The notes under the pieces: generated by a model
What the model saw: the letters and a program-made list of their open reading frames with translations, nothing else
The model's database searches: none
What the model was told of the DNA's origin: nothing
Shown: in pieces, positions 17,167 to 25,369 of the stretch
How positions within the stretch are numbered: the stretch's first letter is position 1
How the letters are laid out: every line of letters starts with the position of its first letter
Program-made: the position numbers and the translations under genes
Assembly: GCA_963821885.1 (NCBI GenBank)
Contig: CAWGFN010000001.1
Coordinates: forward strand, 558,001 to 622,000
DNA length: 64,000 nt
Source of the DNA: Oleiagrimonas sp963821885
GTDB taxonomy: Bacteria > Pseudomonadota > Gammaproteobacteria > Xanthomonadales > Rhodanobacteraceae
Direction: 5' to 3'

Positions 17167-18600
17167 ATGAACGAACCCCATCCCCCCGCGGGCGCACCCG
17201 CCGGCGACATGCTGGAGAACCGCACTTTCGATGAAATCCGCGTCGGCGACGAAACCGAGATGACGCACGTGCTGTCCGCGCAGGACATCGAGCTTTGCAA
17301 CCTGGTCAGCGGCGGCCAACCGTCACCGTCGCTGAGCCCCGAGCCACTCCGATCGCACGACCCGATGGCCGGATCCAACGCCGTGCTGGGAGCCAGCCTG
17401 GCGGCCGCCGTCGTCGATCAGCAACTTCCCGGCCCCGGCGCGGCCTGCCTGCGGATGCAATTCGAGTTCCTGGGCCCGATGCACGCCGGCGACTCCATCG
17501 TCACCCACCTGCGGGTGAAGGCCCGTCACCCACGGGACGGCACCGTGGACATGGAGTGCACGGCGCGCAACCAGCATGATGCGCCCGTGTTGCAAGGCAC
17601 CCTGAGGGTGCGCGCGCCGCGCGAGAAACTCCGCCGACCGCGGCTCGAGCCACCACAGGTCCACCTGAGACGCCATGCGCATTTCCGCGCCCTGCTGGCC
17701 GAGGCCGGGCGTGGCGAGGCCCTGACGACCGCGGTCGCCCACCCCTGCTCGCCGCACGCGCTGCACGCCACGCTGCAGGCCGCGGAAGCCGGGTTGATCG
17801 TGCCCATCCTGGTCGGGCCGCGCGCGCGGATCGAACAGACGGCCGTCGCCGCGGGCGTGTCCCTGGAGGGCCTGCGCATCGTCGACGCGCCGCATAGCGA
17901 GGCCGCGGCCCGCGCGGCCGTCGCCCTGGTGCGCAGCGGCGAGGCGGCGCTGCTGATGAAGGGCTCGCTGCACACCGACGAACTGCTGCACGCCGTGCTC
18001 GACCCGGTCTCCGGCCTGCGCACCGGACGTCGCCTGAGCCACGTCTACCTGATGGATGTCCCCGGCTACCCGCGCCCGCTGCTGATCACCGACGCGGTGG
18101 TCAACATCGCGCCCAACCTGATGCACAAGCGCGACATCGTGCAGAACGCTATCGACCTGGCGCGGGTGATGGGGATCGAGCGCCCGCGCGTGGCCATCCT
18201 GTCCGCGGTGGAAACGGTCAACCCGAAACTGGGCTCCACGCTGGACGCCGCCGCACTGTGCAAGATGGCCGACCGCGGCCAGATCCACGGCGGCGAGGTG
18301 GACGGTCCGCTGGCCTTCGACAACGCAGTCAGTCCGGAAGCGGCCGCGGAGAAAGGCATCGTTTCGGATGTCGCCGGACGCGCGGACATCCTGGTGGCGC
18401 CGGACCTGGTGGCCGGCAACATGCTGGCCAAGCAATTGAGTTTCATGGCCGGCGCCGACGCCGCCGGCGTGGTGCTCGGCGCACGCGTGCCGATCATCCT
18501 GACCAGCCGCGCCGATGCCGAGCGCGTGCGTCTGGCGTCCTGCGCGGTGGCACTGCTGATGACACGTGATCTTGCCGCCGCCCGCGGCACCGGAGTCTGA
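17167..18600 (+). CDS. MaoC-domain/phosphate acetyl(butyryl)transferase fusion
   Basis: Protein of 477 aa from ATG 17167. Residues about 15-150 are a MaoC/hot-dog dehydratase-like domain (ENRTFDEIRVGDETEMTHVLSAQDIELCNLVSGG). Residues about 165-477 are a phosphate acetyl/butyryltransferase domain (LLMKGSLHTDELLHAVLD, DAVVNIAPNLMHKRDIVQNAIDLA, VDGPLAFDNAVS, VAPDLVAGNMLAKQL). It would interconvert acetyl-CoA or another acyl-CoA with the acyl phosphate, next to acetate kinase three bases downstream. The MaoC part may act on crotonyl/3-hydroxybutyryl-CoA or only bind acyl groups; its catalytic Asp-His pair is not obvious. Under the divergent FNR-type promoter. Confidence 0.9.
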   Translation: MNEPHPPAGAPAGDMLENRTFDEIRVGDETEMTHVLSAQDIELCNLVSGGQPSPSLSPEPLRSHDPMAGSNAVLGASLAAAVVDQQLPGPGAACLRMQFEFLGPMHAGDSIVTHLRVKARHPRDGTVDMECTARNQHDAPVLQGTLRVRAPREKLRRPRLEPPQVHLRRHAHFRALLAEAGRGEALTTAVAHPCSPHALHATLQAAEAGLIVPILVGPRARIEQTAVAAGVSLEGLRIVDAPHSEAAARAAVALVRSGEAALLMKGSLHTDELLHAVLDPVSGLRTGRRLSHVYLMDVPGYPRPLLITDAVVNIAPNLMHKRDIVQNAIDLARVMGIERPRVAILSAVETVNPKLGSTLDAAALCKMADRGQIHGGEVDGPLAFDNAVSPEAAAEKGIVSDVAGRADILVAPDLVAGNMLAKQLSFMAGADAAGVVLGARVPIILTSRADAERVRLASCAVALLMTRDLAAARGTGV

Positions 18601-18603
18601 CCC

Positions 18604-19791
18604 ATGTCGCGTGCCCTGCTTGCCGTCAACGCCGGATCATCCAGCATCAAATGCGCGCTGTACGCGTTCGACGGCTCGGCGCCGATGCGTCTGGCCGCGC
18701 GCGCCCGCGTGGAAGGCATCGGCACCCGTCCCGTGTTCCACGCCAGCGATCCCGACGGCGGCGAGATCGAGCGTCGGCAGTGGGACGCCCCGCAGCCCGC
18801 TTTCGAGGTCCTGCTGGAACACGTGCTGGCCTGGGCCGAAGGCCACCTGGGTCACGACACGACGCTCGCCGCGGTGGGCCATCGCGTGGTGCATGGTGGC
18901 GACAGGCACGTACGGCCCGAACGCATCTCCCCGTCCCTGCTCGAGGCGCTCGATGCGCTGGCGCCGATGGCGCCGCTGCACCAGCCGCACAACCTGGCGC
19001 CGATCCGCGCGATCGCCGCGCGGCGTCCGCAGCTGCCCCAGGTCGCCTGTTTCGACACCGCCTTCCACCACGACATGCCGCCGACGGCGCGTCGCTTCGC
19101 CCTGCCACAGGCATGGTTCGACGCCGGCATCCGCCGCTACGGCTTCCACGGCCTGTCCTACGAATACATCGCCGGACGACTGCGCGAATGCGCGCCGACG
19201 CTGGCGCGTGGGCGGGTGATCGTGGCCCACCTGGGCAATGGCGCCAGCGTGTGCGCGATGCACGCGGGACGCAGCATCGAGACCAGCATGGGTCTCACCG
19301 CGCTCGACGGCCTGGTGATGGGCACCCGATGCGGCAGCCTGGACCCCGGCGCGGTGCTTTGTCTGATGCGCCAGCATGGCCTGTCGGCGGCGGCGGTGGA
19401 GGACCTGCTGTACCGGCAGTCCGGCCTGCTCGGCGTCTCCGGAACCAGCAGCGACATGCGCGTATTGCTGGCCAGCAGCGACCCGCAGGCTCGCCAGGCC
19501 GTGGAGCTGTTCGTCTACCGGCTGGTCCGGGAGATCGGCGCCCTGGCCAGCGTGCTCGGCGGACTCGACGGCCTGGTGTTCACCGCCGGCATCGGCGAGC
19601 ACGCCGCGCCGATCCGGGCCATGGCCTGCGAACGCCTGGGCTGGCTGGGCGCCGTGATCGACCCGAAGGCCAATGCCGCGCACGCCGAATGCATCGCCGC
19701 GCCCGGCAGCCGCCTGGACCTGCGGGTGATCGCCACCGACGAGGAAGGCATGATCGCGCGGCATACACGCGACCTGCTGGATGCATCGTGA
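18604..19791 (+). CDS. ackA: acetate kinase
   Basis: Protein of 395 aa, normal length. Motifs: N-A-G-S-S-S-I-K near residue 10, G-H-R-V-V-H-G-G near 92, F-D-T-A-F-H near 144, H-L-G-N-G-A-S near 207, TGIGE (FTAGIGEHAAPIR) near 325. It moves the phosphoryl group of acetyl phosphate to ADP, giving acetate and ATP. GGAG inside the end of the phosphotransacetylase gene serves as ribosome site; the two genes are surely co-transcribed. Together with phosphoketolase it forms a short ATP-yielding route independent of respiration. Confidence 0.95.
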   Translation: MSRALLAVNAGSSSIKCALYAFDGSAPMRLAARARVEGIGTRPVFHASDPDGGEIERRQWDAPQPAFEVLLEHVLAWAEGHLGHDTTLAAVGHRVVHGGDRHVRPERISPSLLEALDALAPMAPLHQPHNLAPIRAIAARRPQLPQVACFDTAFHHDMPPTARRFALPQAWFDAGIRRYGFHGLSYEYIAGRLRECAPTLARGRVIVAHLGNGASVCAMHAGRSIETSMGLTALDGLVMGTRCGSLDPGAVLCLMRQHGLSAAAVEDLLYRQSGLLGVSGTSSDMRVLLASSDPQARQAVELFVYRLVREIGALASVLGGLDGLVFTAGIGEHAAPIRAMACERLGWLGAVIDPKANAAHAECIAAPGSRLDLRVIATDEEGMIARHTRDLLDAS

Positions 19792-19809
19792 TGCCCGACT
19801 CCCGCGCGA

Positions 19810-20382
19810 CTACAGGTCCAGCGTGTAGATGACCTGGGTGGCGTCCCCGGGGTCGGTGCGGCAGTGGAAACCGAGGAACCGGGCCAGCTCGCGCATGGGC
19901 TGGTTGTCGCCGGAATCCATCGAGAACATCTGCTTGAAGCCATGCTGGCGCGCCACGCCGATCAGGTGCCGCATCAGCCGCACCGCCAGGCCGCGGTGCT
20001 GCCAGTCATCGGCCACGGTCACGGCGCATTCGCAGCGCCCCTTCTCGTCGCTGGCGGCGTAGCGGCTGACGCCGACTTCGCGCAGTTCGCCGTCGTCGTG
20101 CGCCAGGGCGATGAAGGCCATCCGGTCCTCGTAATCGATATCGACCAGCTGGTCGAGCAACGCGGGGGATGGCGTGCGCATCTCGCCCATGAAGCGGAAA
20201 CGCCGGGCCTCGGGCGACAGCCGTTCGATGAACCTGCGCTCGCGTTCGCGATCCTCGGGGCGGATCGGACGCACCAGGACGGGGTGGCCGTCGTCGAGTT
20301 TCTCGATCCAGTGGTCGCCGGTCAGCAATGCCGCGGGGAAACCGGACTCGGCCGGGGTATGGCCGGAAGCGTTCGTGGACAT
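19810..20382 (-). CDS. GNAT-family N-acetyltransferase
   Basis: Protein of 190 aa from ATG 20382, preceded by GGAGGT; a longer upstream frame has no ribosome site. GNAT features: LVRPIRPEDRERERRFIERLSPEARRFRFMG near residue 35, AVTVADDWQHRGLAVRLMRHLIGVARQHG near 115-145 (acetyl-CoA loop). This resembles the acyltransferase domain attached to ADP-forming acyl-CoA synthetases and the cAMP-independent lysine acetyltransferases, here standing alone. It follows the universal stress gene by 84 bases and converges on ackA. Acetylating enzymes in an acetyl-phosphate island would be sensible, but the target is unknown. Confidence 0.85.
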   Translation of the reverse strand: MSTNASGHTPAESGFPAALLTGDHWIEKLDDGHPVLVRPIRPEDRERERRFIERLSPEARRFRFMGEMRTPSPALLDQLVDIDYEDRMAFIALAHDDGELREVGVSRYAASDEKGRCECAVTVADDWQHRGLAVRLMRHLIGVARQHGFKQMFSMDSGDNQPMRELARFLGFHCRTDPGDATQVIYTLDL

Positions 20383-20466
20383 GGTGCAACCTCCATGATG
20401 TATGTGCGTGGCGGACATGCCGTGTCGGGACCGTCGCGCCATTTCCGCCGCGACGCGGCGTGGCGG

Positions 20467-20904
20467 TCAGCGGCAGACCAGAACCGGCAGGTCGCAGCCG
20501 ACCAGCACGCGCTGGGTCACGCTGCCCAGAAGCAGCCGGTCCAGTCCACGGCGACCATGCGAACCCATCACGATCAGGTCGCAATCGTGTTCGTGGGCGA
20601 CCTCGCAGATGATCTTGTCGGGACGGTCGTTGAAGGTGAAGTAGGTCTCGCAGGCCACGCCCGCCGTCTTGGCGCGCTCGGTGATTTCGGCCAGGTAGCG
20701 TTCGGCCAGCGTGGCGGCCTCCTCGTCGTAGGCCGAGGCGCTGATCGCGATCACCTCGGTCATGTAGGACAGCGCCGGAAACGGCGTCGCGACGTGCAGG
20801 CCGAACACGCTGGCGCCAATCTTGCCGGCCAGCGCGATGCCGGCATCGACCGCCTCAAGGGAAAGATCGGACCCATCGGTGGTCAGCAGGATGTGCTTGT
20901 ACAT
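20467..20904 (-). CDS. universal stress protein (UspA family)
   Basis: Protein of 145 aa starting MYKHILLTTDGSDLSLEAVDAG with the UspA nucleotide-binding signature G-S-H-G-R-R-G-L-D-R-L-L-L-G-S-V-T near residue 118, the ATP-binding G-2x-G-9x-G-S/T form. GGAGG lies ahead of ATG 20904. Such proteins support survival under oxygen shortage and growth arrest. An FNR/Anr-type box with correctly spaced -10 lies upstream, so it joins the same low-oxygen circuit as the phosphoketolase genes. Confidence 0.92.
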   Translation of the reverse strand: MYKHILLTTDGSDLSLEAVDAGIALAGKIGASVFGLHVATPFPALSYMTEVIAISASAYDEEAATLAERYLAEITERAKTAGVACETYFTFNDRPDKIICEVAHEHDCDLIVMGSHGRRGLDRLLLGSVTQRVLVGCDLPVLVCR

Positions 20905-20931
20905 GGCGAGAGCCTCCATCTGGACAGGTCC

Positions 20932-20973
20932 AGTATCGGCCCCGAATGGCCGATTCTCCTTGACCACGATCAA
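20932..20973 (-). promoter_or_regulatory. FNR/Anr-type promoter of the universal stress gene
   Basis: TTGACCACGATCAA at 20960-20973 matches TTGAT-N4-ATCAA with one change. A -10-like GATACT on the minus strand (20932-20937) is centred 32 bases away, exactly the spacing seen at 16983-17052. A transcription start near 20925 would leave a short leader of about 20 bases holding the GGAGG ribosome site. Confidence 0.75.
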
Positions 20974-21010
20974 GCGCTTCGAACAAGTATCCGCGGAACG
21001 CGCGCAAGGT

Positions 21011-22153
21011 TCAGCTGCAGGCCACGCCGCCGATCCAGGTCTCGCGCACGCACAGTGCCTCGTCGAGCACCACGAAGTCGGCCCGCGCGCCCGCAGTGAT
21101 GTGCCCGCGTCGCGCGGACAGACCGAGGAAGGCCGCCGGATAGGCCGAGGCCATGCGCGCGGCTTCGGCCACGGGCAGGTCGAGCAGGCGCACGCTGTTG
21201 CGCACCGCGCTGGCCATGTCCAGCGCCGAACCGGCCAGCACGCCATCGGCGGTGCGGCAGATGCCGTCGCGCGCGGTGATGGTTTCGCCGTTGAGCACGA
21301 AATCCGCATGCTCTGAGCCGACGGGCGGCATGGCGTCGGTGACCAGGAACATGCGTCCGGCGGCCTTGGCCGCGATCGCCACGCGCAGGCTGGCCGGGTG
21401 CACGTGATGGCCATCGACGATCAGGCCGCACCAGCTATCGGCATCCTCCAGCGCGGCGCCGACCACGCCGGGTTCGCGGCTGGTGAACGGGGTCATGGCG
21501 TTGAACAGGTGGGTGAATCCACGCACCCCGGCATCCAGGGCCGCGCGCATGGTCGCGTAATCGGCCGCGGTATGGCCGGCGGCCACGATGATGCCCTTGC
21601 CCAGCAGCGTCTTGAGCGTGTCCGGCGGCACCTGCTCGGGCGCCAGGGTGAGCAGCGTCACGCCGCGGCGCAGCGAGCCCAGGAGATCGATTTCCGCCGT
21701 GCTCGGCACGCGGAACTTGCCGGCGTCATGCACGCCCCGGCGCGCCGGTGCCAGGTAGGGCCCCTCGATGTGGATGCCCAGGACACCCGGCACGCCGCGT
21801 TCGATGGCGGCGTCCACCGCCGCGATCGCCGCGTGCATGACCTCCACGTCGTCGCTGATCAGGGTCGGCAGGAAGCCGGTGGTGCCGAATCGGCGATGCG
21901 CGGCGGCGATGGCCTCGATGCCCTCGACGGTCGGCGTCTCGTTGAACAGCACGCCGCCGCCGCCATTGACCTGGCAGTCGATGAATCCGGGCAGCAGGTA
22001 GCCGCCTTCGAGATCGTGTCGCTCGGCGGCGCGCACGCGCGGATCGGACGGCAGCGCCAGCCCGGCGATCCGGTCGTCCTCGATCAGCACGGCACAACCG
22101 CTCTGCAGGCCGTGGTTGGTGAGGATGCGCCCATTGATGAATGCGAGGGTCAT
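21011..22153 (-). CDS. nagA: N-acetylglucosamine-6-phosphate deacetylase
   Basis: Protein of 380 aa from ATG 22153. Amidohydrolase motifs: L-P-G-F-I-D-C-Q-V-N-G-G near residue 55, G-I-H-I-E-G-P-Y-L near 125, A-A-G-H-T-A-A-D-Y near 190, H-L-F-N-A-M near 210, D-G-H-H-V-H near 245, V-T-D-A-M near 270. NagA removes the acetyl group from GlcNAc-6-P in amino-sugar and chitin use. It follows the GntR-type regulator by 13 bases on the same strand; no nagB or transporter is in view, so the rest of the pathway lies elsewhere. Confidence 0.95.
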   Translation of the reverse strand: MTLAFINGRILTNHGLQSGCAVLIEDDRIAGLALPSDPRVRAAERHDLEGGYLLPGFIDCQVNGGGGVLFNETPTVEGIEAIAAAHRRFGTTGFLPTLISDDVEVMHAAIAAVDAAIERGVPGVLGIHIEGPYLAPARRGVHDAGKFRVPSTAEIDLLGSLRRGVTLLTLAPEQVPPDTLKTLLGKGIIVAAGHTAADYATMRAALDAGVRGFTHLFNAMTPFTSREPGVVGAALEDADSWCGLIVDGHHVHPASLRVAIAAKAAGRMFLVTDAMPPVGSEHADFVLNGETITARDGICRTADGVLAGSALDMASAVRNSVRLLDLPVAEAARMASAYPAAFLGLSARRGHITAGARADFVVLDEALCVRETWIGGVACS

Positions 22154-22166
22154 GCGGGATCGGTGC

Positions 22167-22925
22167 TCATGTGCTGGCGAGGGGTTCGGCCTGCAGTTCG
22201 GCGACGAAGTCGTAGGCGTCGCCGCGGTACCAGGACCGGGTGAATTCGGCCAGGCGGCCATCGGCGATGAAGGTGCGACGCTCCAGCGCCAGTCCGGCGC
22301 TGCCTTCGGGAACGCCGAGCAGGCGGGCCTGCTCGGCGTTGAAATTGACCGCGCGCAGGCGCTGCAACGCGCGCACGGGAGGACAACCGAGCGATTCGAA
22401 TACTTCGTACAGCGAATCCCCGATCATCTGCGGGTCGCGCACGATGTCCCGCGGCACCGCGGTGCGCTCGAGCGCCAGGGGTTCGTCCGAGCCGTAGCGC
22501 AACCGGTACAGGCGCACCACCAGCGCGCCCGGCGACAGGTTCAGGGCCATCGCCTCATCCGGCGTGACCTCGCCGACCTCCCTCTCCATGAATACCGAAC
22601 GCGGATTCAGGCCGCGCGCGCGCAGGTCGCCGGTGAAGCTGGTCAGCCGCGACAACGGCTTGACGATGCGCTCGGATACGAAGGTGCCGGCGCCGTGTCG
22701 CTGGGTCAGCACGCCATCCTCGACCAGGCCGGCCAGTGCCTTGCGCACGGTGACCCGGGACACCGCCAGTTCGCGCGCCATCTCGCGTTCGCTGGGCAAC
22801 GCGTGACCGGGACCGATCAGGCCCTGCTCGACGCTGCCGCGAATGGCACGCCGCAGGCGCAGGTAGGCCGGGGCGTGGGTGTCGCCCGCCTGCTTGCGGT
22901 AGGCATCGAGCACGGCATTGTCCAT
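22167..22925 (-). CDS. GntR/HutC-family regulator with UTRA domain (NagR-like)
   Basis: Protein of 252 aa from ATG 22925; an ATG at 22985 would add 20 residues unlike the family and would place possible operator repeats inside the gene. The N-terminal winged helix (residues about 15-80, GPGHALPSEREMARELAVSRVTVRKALAGLVEDGVL) is standard GntR. The C-terminal UTRA ligand domain covers about 95-245. Location directly before nagA suggests it senses GlcNAc-6-P or GlcN-6-P and controls amino-sugar genes. Neither start has a strong ribosome site. Confidence 0.88.
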   Translation of the reverse strand: MDNAVLDAYRKQAGDTHAPAYLRLRRAIRGSVEQGLIGPGHALPSEREMARELAVSRVTVRKALAGLVEDGVLTQRHGAGTFVSERIVKPLSRLTSFTGDLRARGLNPRSVFMEREVGEVTPDEAMALNLSPGALVVRLYRLRYGSDEPLALERTAVPRDIVRDPQMIGDSLYEVFESLGCPPVRALQRLRAVNFNAEQARLLGVPEGSAGLALERRTFIADGRLAEFTRSWYRGDAYDFVAELQAEPLAST

Positions 22926-22934
22926 GCCCGGAAG

Positions 22935-23025
22935 ATACCAATCCAATACCAGATCGACAAGGCCAGGCGCAAATTTGCTAGTCATGACGTGCCATTGGTT
23001 TTAACTGGTTCTATAGTGGTTTTAT
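22935..23025. promoter_or_regulatory. TGGT-repeat operator candidates for the GntR regulator
   Basis: On the minus strand just upstream of ATG 22925 is TGGTATTGGATTGGTATC (22936-22953), a direct repeat of TGGTAT. On the plus strand three TGGTT/TGGTTCTA repeats begin at 22996, 23006 and 23017, one helical turn apart. HutC/NagR-type regulators are known to bind TGGT-containing sites, so autoregulation is plausible. Binding is not shown. Confidence 0.4.
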
Positions 23026-23054
23026 CTTGGCGCCTTGTTCCTGAGGCGGCGCCC

Positions 23055-23372
23055 ATGCGCACGCAGGCCAAGAACGTGGCGGTGTTCGATCGGGTCGATC
23101 TTCGGCGGTACCGGGGATCCGGCGATGCGCAAGCTGCTGCCCGCGATGTTCAGGCCTTCCCCGACGAGCAGATTCCGCCGGGCAGCCGCGTCACCGGCGT
23201 GGCCCGCGAATCGCAGTCGATCGCGGACGACCGCGAACGCGTGCGCGAAGCCCTGCAGAACGCCGTCGACGATGACGCATGGGGCGACCGTGTCGAGGCC
23301 TTCCTGGAACAGGTCGACTACCGCTCCCTGGACGCCACCGAGGACGCCGGGGGGATGAATTCGCCGCTCTGA
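23055..23372 (+). CDS. hypothetical protein
   Basis: Possible protein of 105 aa, MRTQAKNVAVFDRVDLRRYRG at the N-terminus, charged and probably soluble, with no signal peptide or membrane segment and no family I recognise. GAGG lies eight bases before ATG 23055 and the codons have G or C in the third position as in neighbouring genes, which supports coding over the competing frame at 23035-23358. It diverges from the GntR-type regulator. No function can be proposed. Confidence 0.5.
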   Translation: MRTQAKNVAVFDRVDLRRYRGSGDAQAAARDVQAFPDEQIPPGSRVTGVARESQSIADDRERVREALQNAVDDDAWGDRVEAFLEQVDYRSLDATEDAGGMNSPL

Positions 23373-23545
23373 TGAATGCCGCTGACGATCACGTCCAGGT
23401 GTTCAACCGGTCGGGCTGCGCGAGCGGCCCGGACCGCTACCGGGCATCCACGCCGGCCCGCCAGCGGCGCGGCGTGGGCCGTACCCGCGGGGACGGGTTT
23501 CCGTTTTCCCCGCGCGCCCCGCTAGAATGCCCGCGCATGCCGCAC

Positions 23546-23622
23546 GGCCCCGTAGTTCAGCTGGATAGAACAGCCGCCTCCTAAGCGGCAGGTCGCAGGT
23601 TCGAATCCTGCCGGGGTCACCA
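23546..23622 (+). tRNA. tRNA-Arg (CCT)
   Basis: A full cloverleaf of 77 nt with encoded CCA. The acceptor stem GGCCCCG pairs with CGGGGTC, the anticodon loop is CTCCTAA (anticodon CCT, codon AGG), and the T loop is TTCGAAT. It sits alone, 83 bases ahead of the aldehyde dehydrogenase gene. Confidence 0.96.
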
Positions 23623-23705
23623 CGCCCGCCGGCCCGATCGCAAGCTTCTGATACAATGTCCGTTTTGCGCGGGTCCCCGCGCCACGAACCGACACAGGAG
23701 CGCTC

Positions 23706-25244
23706 ATGTCGCACGAGATTCTCAAGGCTCTCGGCCTTTCCGACGTCAATTCCGGTACCTACCTGGGCAACGGCGAATGGTCGACGGACACCAGTGCCGA
23801 AGTCATCGAGGTGACCAACCCCTCGACCGGCGAGCTGCTGGCCAAGGTGCACGGCACCAGCCGCGCCGACTACGAGACCATCGTCGAGCGCGCCCGCGAG
23901 TCGTTCAAGACCTGGCGCAGCATCCCGGCGCCGCAGCGCGGCGAAGCCGTGCGCCTGTGCGGCGAGGCGCTGCGCAAGTACAAGGACGAACTCGGCTCGC
24001 TGGTCAGCCTGGAGAACGGCAAGATCAAGCCCGAGGGCGACGGTGAAGTGCAGGAGATGATCGACATCGCCGACTTCGCGGTCGGCCAGAGCCGCATGCT
24101 GTACGGCTACACCATGCACTCCGAGCGTCCGGGCCACCGCATGTACGAGCAGTACCACCCGCTGGGCGTGGTCGGCATCATCTCCGCCTTCAATTTCCCG
24201 GTCGCGGTCTGGGCCTGGAACGCCATGCTGGCCGCGGCCTGCGGCGACATCTGCATCTGGAAGCCGTCGCCGAAGACCCCGCTGACCGGCATCGCCACCA
24301 TGAAGATCTGCAACGAGGCGCTCAAGGATGCCGGCTTCCCGGAGATCTTCTACCTGTTCAACGATGCCGGCAACGAACTGGCGCAGCACTTCGTCGACGA
24401 CAAGCGCGTGTCCCTGATCAGCTTCACCGGTTCCACCGCGGTCGGCCGCAAGGTCGGCGTGCGCGTTGCCGAGCGCATGGGCCGCTCGCTGCTGGAGCTG
24501 GGCGGCAACAACGCCATGATCGTGGACGAGACCGCCGATCTGAAGCTGGCGATCCCGGCCATCGTGTTCGGCGCCGTCGGCACCGCCGGCCAGCGCTGCA
24601 CCTCCACCCGCCGCCTGATCGTGCATGAGTCCATCGCCGACGAGATGGTCGCCACCCTGGTCAAGGCCTACAAGCAGGTCGAGAACAAGATCGGCCCGGC
24701 CAACGACCCGGCCACGCTGATGGGCCCGCTGATCGACCAGGCCTCGGTCGACCGCTACCTCGAGACCATCGAGAAGGCCAAGGCCGCCGGCGGCACCATC
24801 GCCACCGGTGGCGCCATCGCCGAGGGCAAGGGCGACGGCCATTACGTGCTGCCGACCATCGTCACCGGCCTGAAGAACAGCGACGAGGTGGTCCAGCACG
24901 AGACCTTCGCGCCGATCCTGTACGTGCTGACCTTCAAGACCCTGGACGAGGCCATCGAGATCCAGAACGGCGTGCCGCAGGGCCTGTCCAGCGCGATGTT
25001 CACCCTGAACATGCGCCACAGCGAGCAGTTCCTGTCCGCGGCCGGTTCGGACTGCGGCATCGCCAACGTCAACATCGGCACCTCCGGCGCCGAGATCGGC
25101 GGCGCCTTCGGCGGCGAGAAGGAAACCGGTGGCGGCCGTGAATCGGGCTCCGACGCCTGGAAGGCCTACATGCGCCGCCAGACCAACACCATGAACTGGT
25201 CGACCGCGCTGCCGCTGGCGCAGGGCATCAAGTTCGAGTTCTGA
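23706..25244 (+). CDS. amaB: ALDH7-type aldehyde dehydrogenase (aminoadipate semialdehyde dehydrogenase-like)
   Basis: Protein of 512 aa. NAD-dependent aldehyde dehydrogenase motifs: F-N-F-P-V-A-V-W-A-W-N near residue 163, F-T-G-S-T-A-V-G near 241, L-E-L-G-G-N-N near 262 and catalytic Cys in A-G-Q-R-C-T-S-T near 297. The N-terminal part and G-G-E-K-E-T-G-G-G-R-E-S-G-S near 465 are typical of the antiquitin (ALDH7A1/AmaB/Pcd) group, which oxidises alpha-aminoadipate semialdehyde in lysine breakdown. AGGAG precedes the ATG. A terminator follows, so it is probably transcribed alone. Confidence 0.9.
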   Translation: MSHEILKALGLSDVNSGTYLGNGEWSTDTSAEVIEVTNPSTGELLAKVHGTSRADYETIVERARESFKTWRSIPAPQRGEAVRLCGEALRKYKDELGSLVSLENGKIKPEGDGEVQEMIDIADFAVGQSRMLYGYTMHSERPGHRMYEQYHPLGVVGIISAFNFPVAVWAWNAMLAAACGDICIWKPSPKTPLTGIATMKICNEALKDAGFPEIFYLFNDAGNELAQHFVDDKRVSLISFTGSTAVGRKVGVRVAERMGRSLLELGGNNAMIVDETADLKLAIPAIVFGAVGTAGQRCTSTRRLIVHESIADEMVATLVKAYKQVENKIGPANDPATLMGPLIDQASVDRYLETIEKAKAAGGTIATGGAIAEGKGDGHYVLPTIVTGLKNSDEVVQHETFAPILYVLTFKTLDEAIEIQNGVPQGLSSAMFTLNMRHSEQFLSAAGSDCGIANVNIGTSGAEIGGAFGGEKETGGGRESGSDAWKAYMRRQTNTMNWSTALPLAQGIKFEF

Positions 25245-25272
25245 TCCGCGTCGAACGGTTCGAAACCCTTCG

Positions 25273-25301
25273 GAGCCGGGCACCTGCCCGGCTCTTTTTT
25301 T
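25273..25301 (+). terminator. intrinsic terminator after the aldehyde dehydrogenase gene
   Basis: A ten-base stem GAGCCGGGCA / TGCCCGGCTC with a two-base loop is followed directly by seven T residues. Confidence 0.93.
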
Positions 25302-25369
25302 CGCCCGCGAATACGAGGTCGGCAGCAGGCGTTTACAATGCTCCCCTGCCACAGACGGAGATGCCCACG

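Noticed and set aside
22926..22985. A 20-residue N-terminal extension of the GntR-type regulator
   Set aside because: The extra residues are unlike the family and the DNA there contains operator-like TGGTAT repeats.
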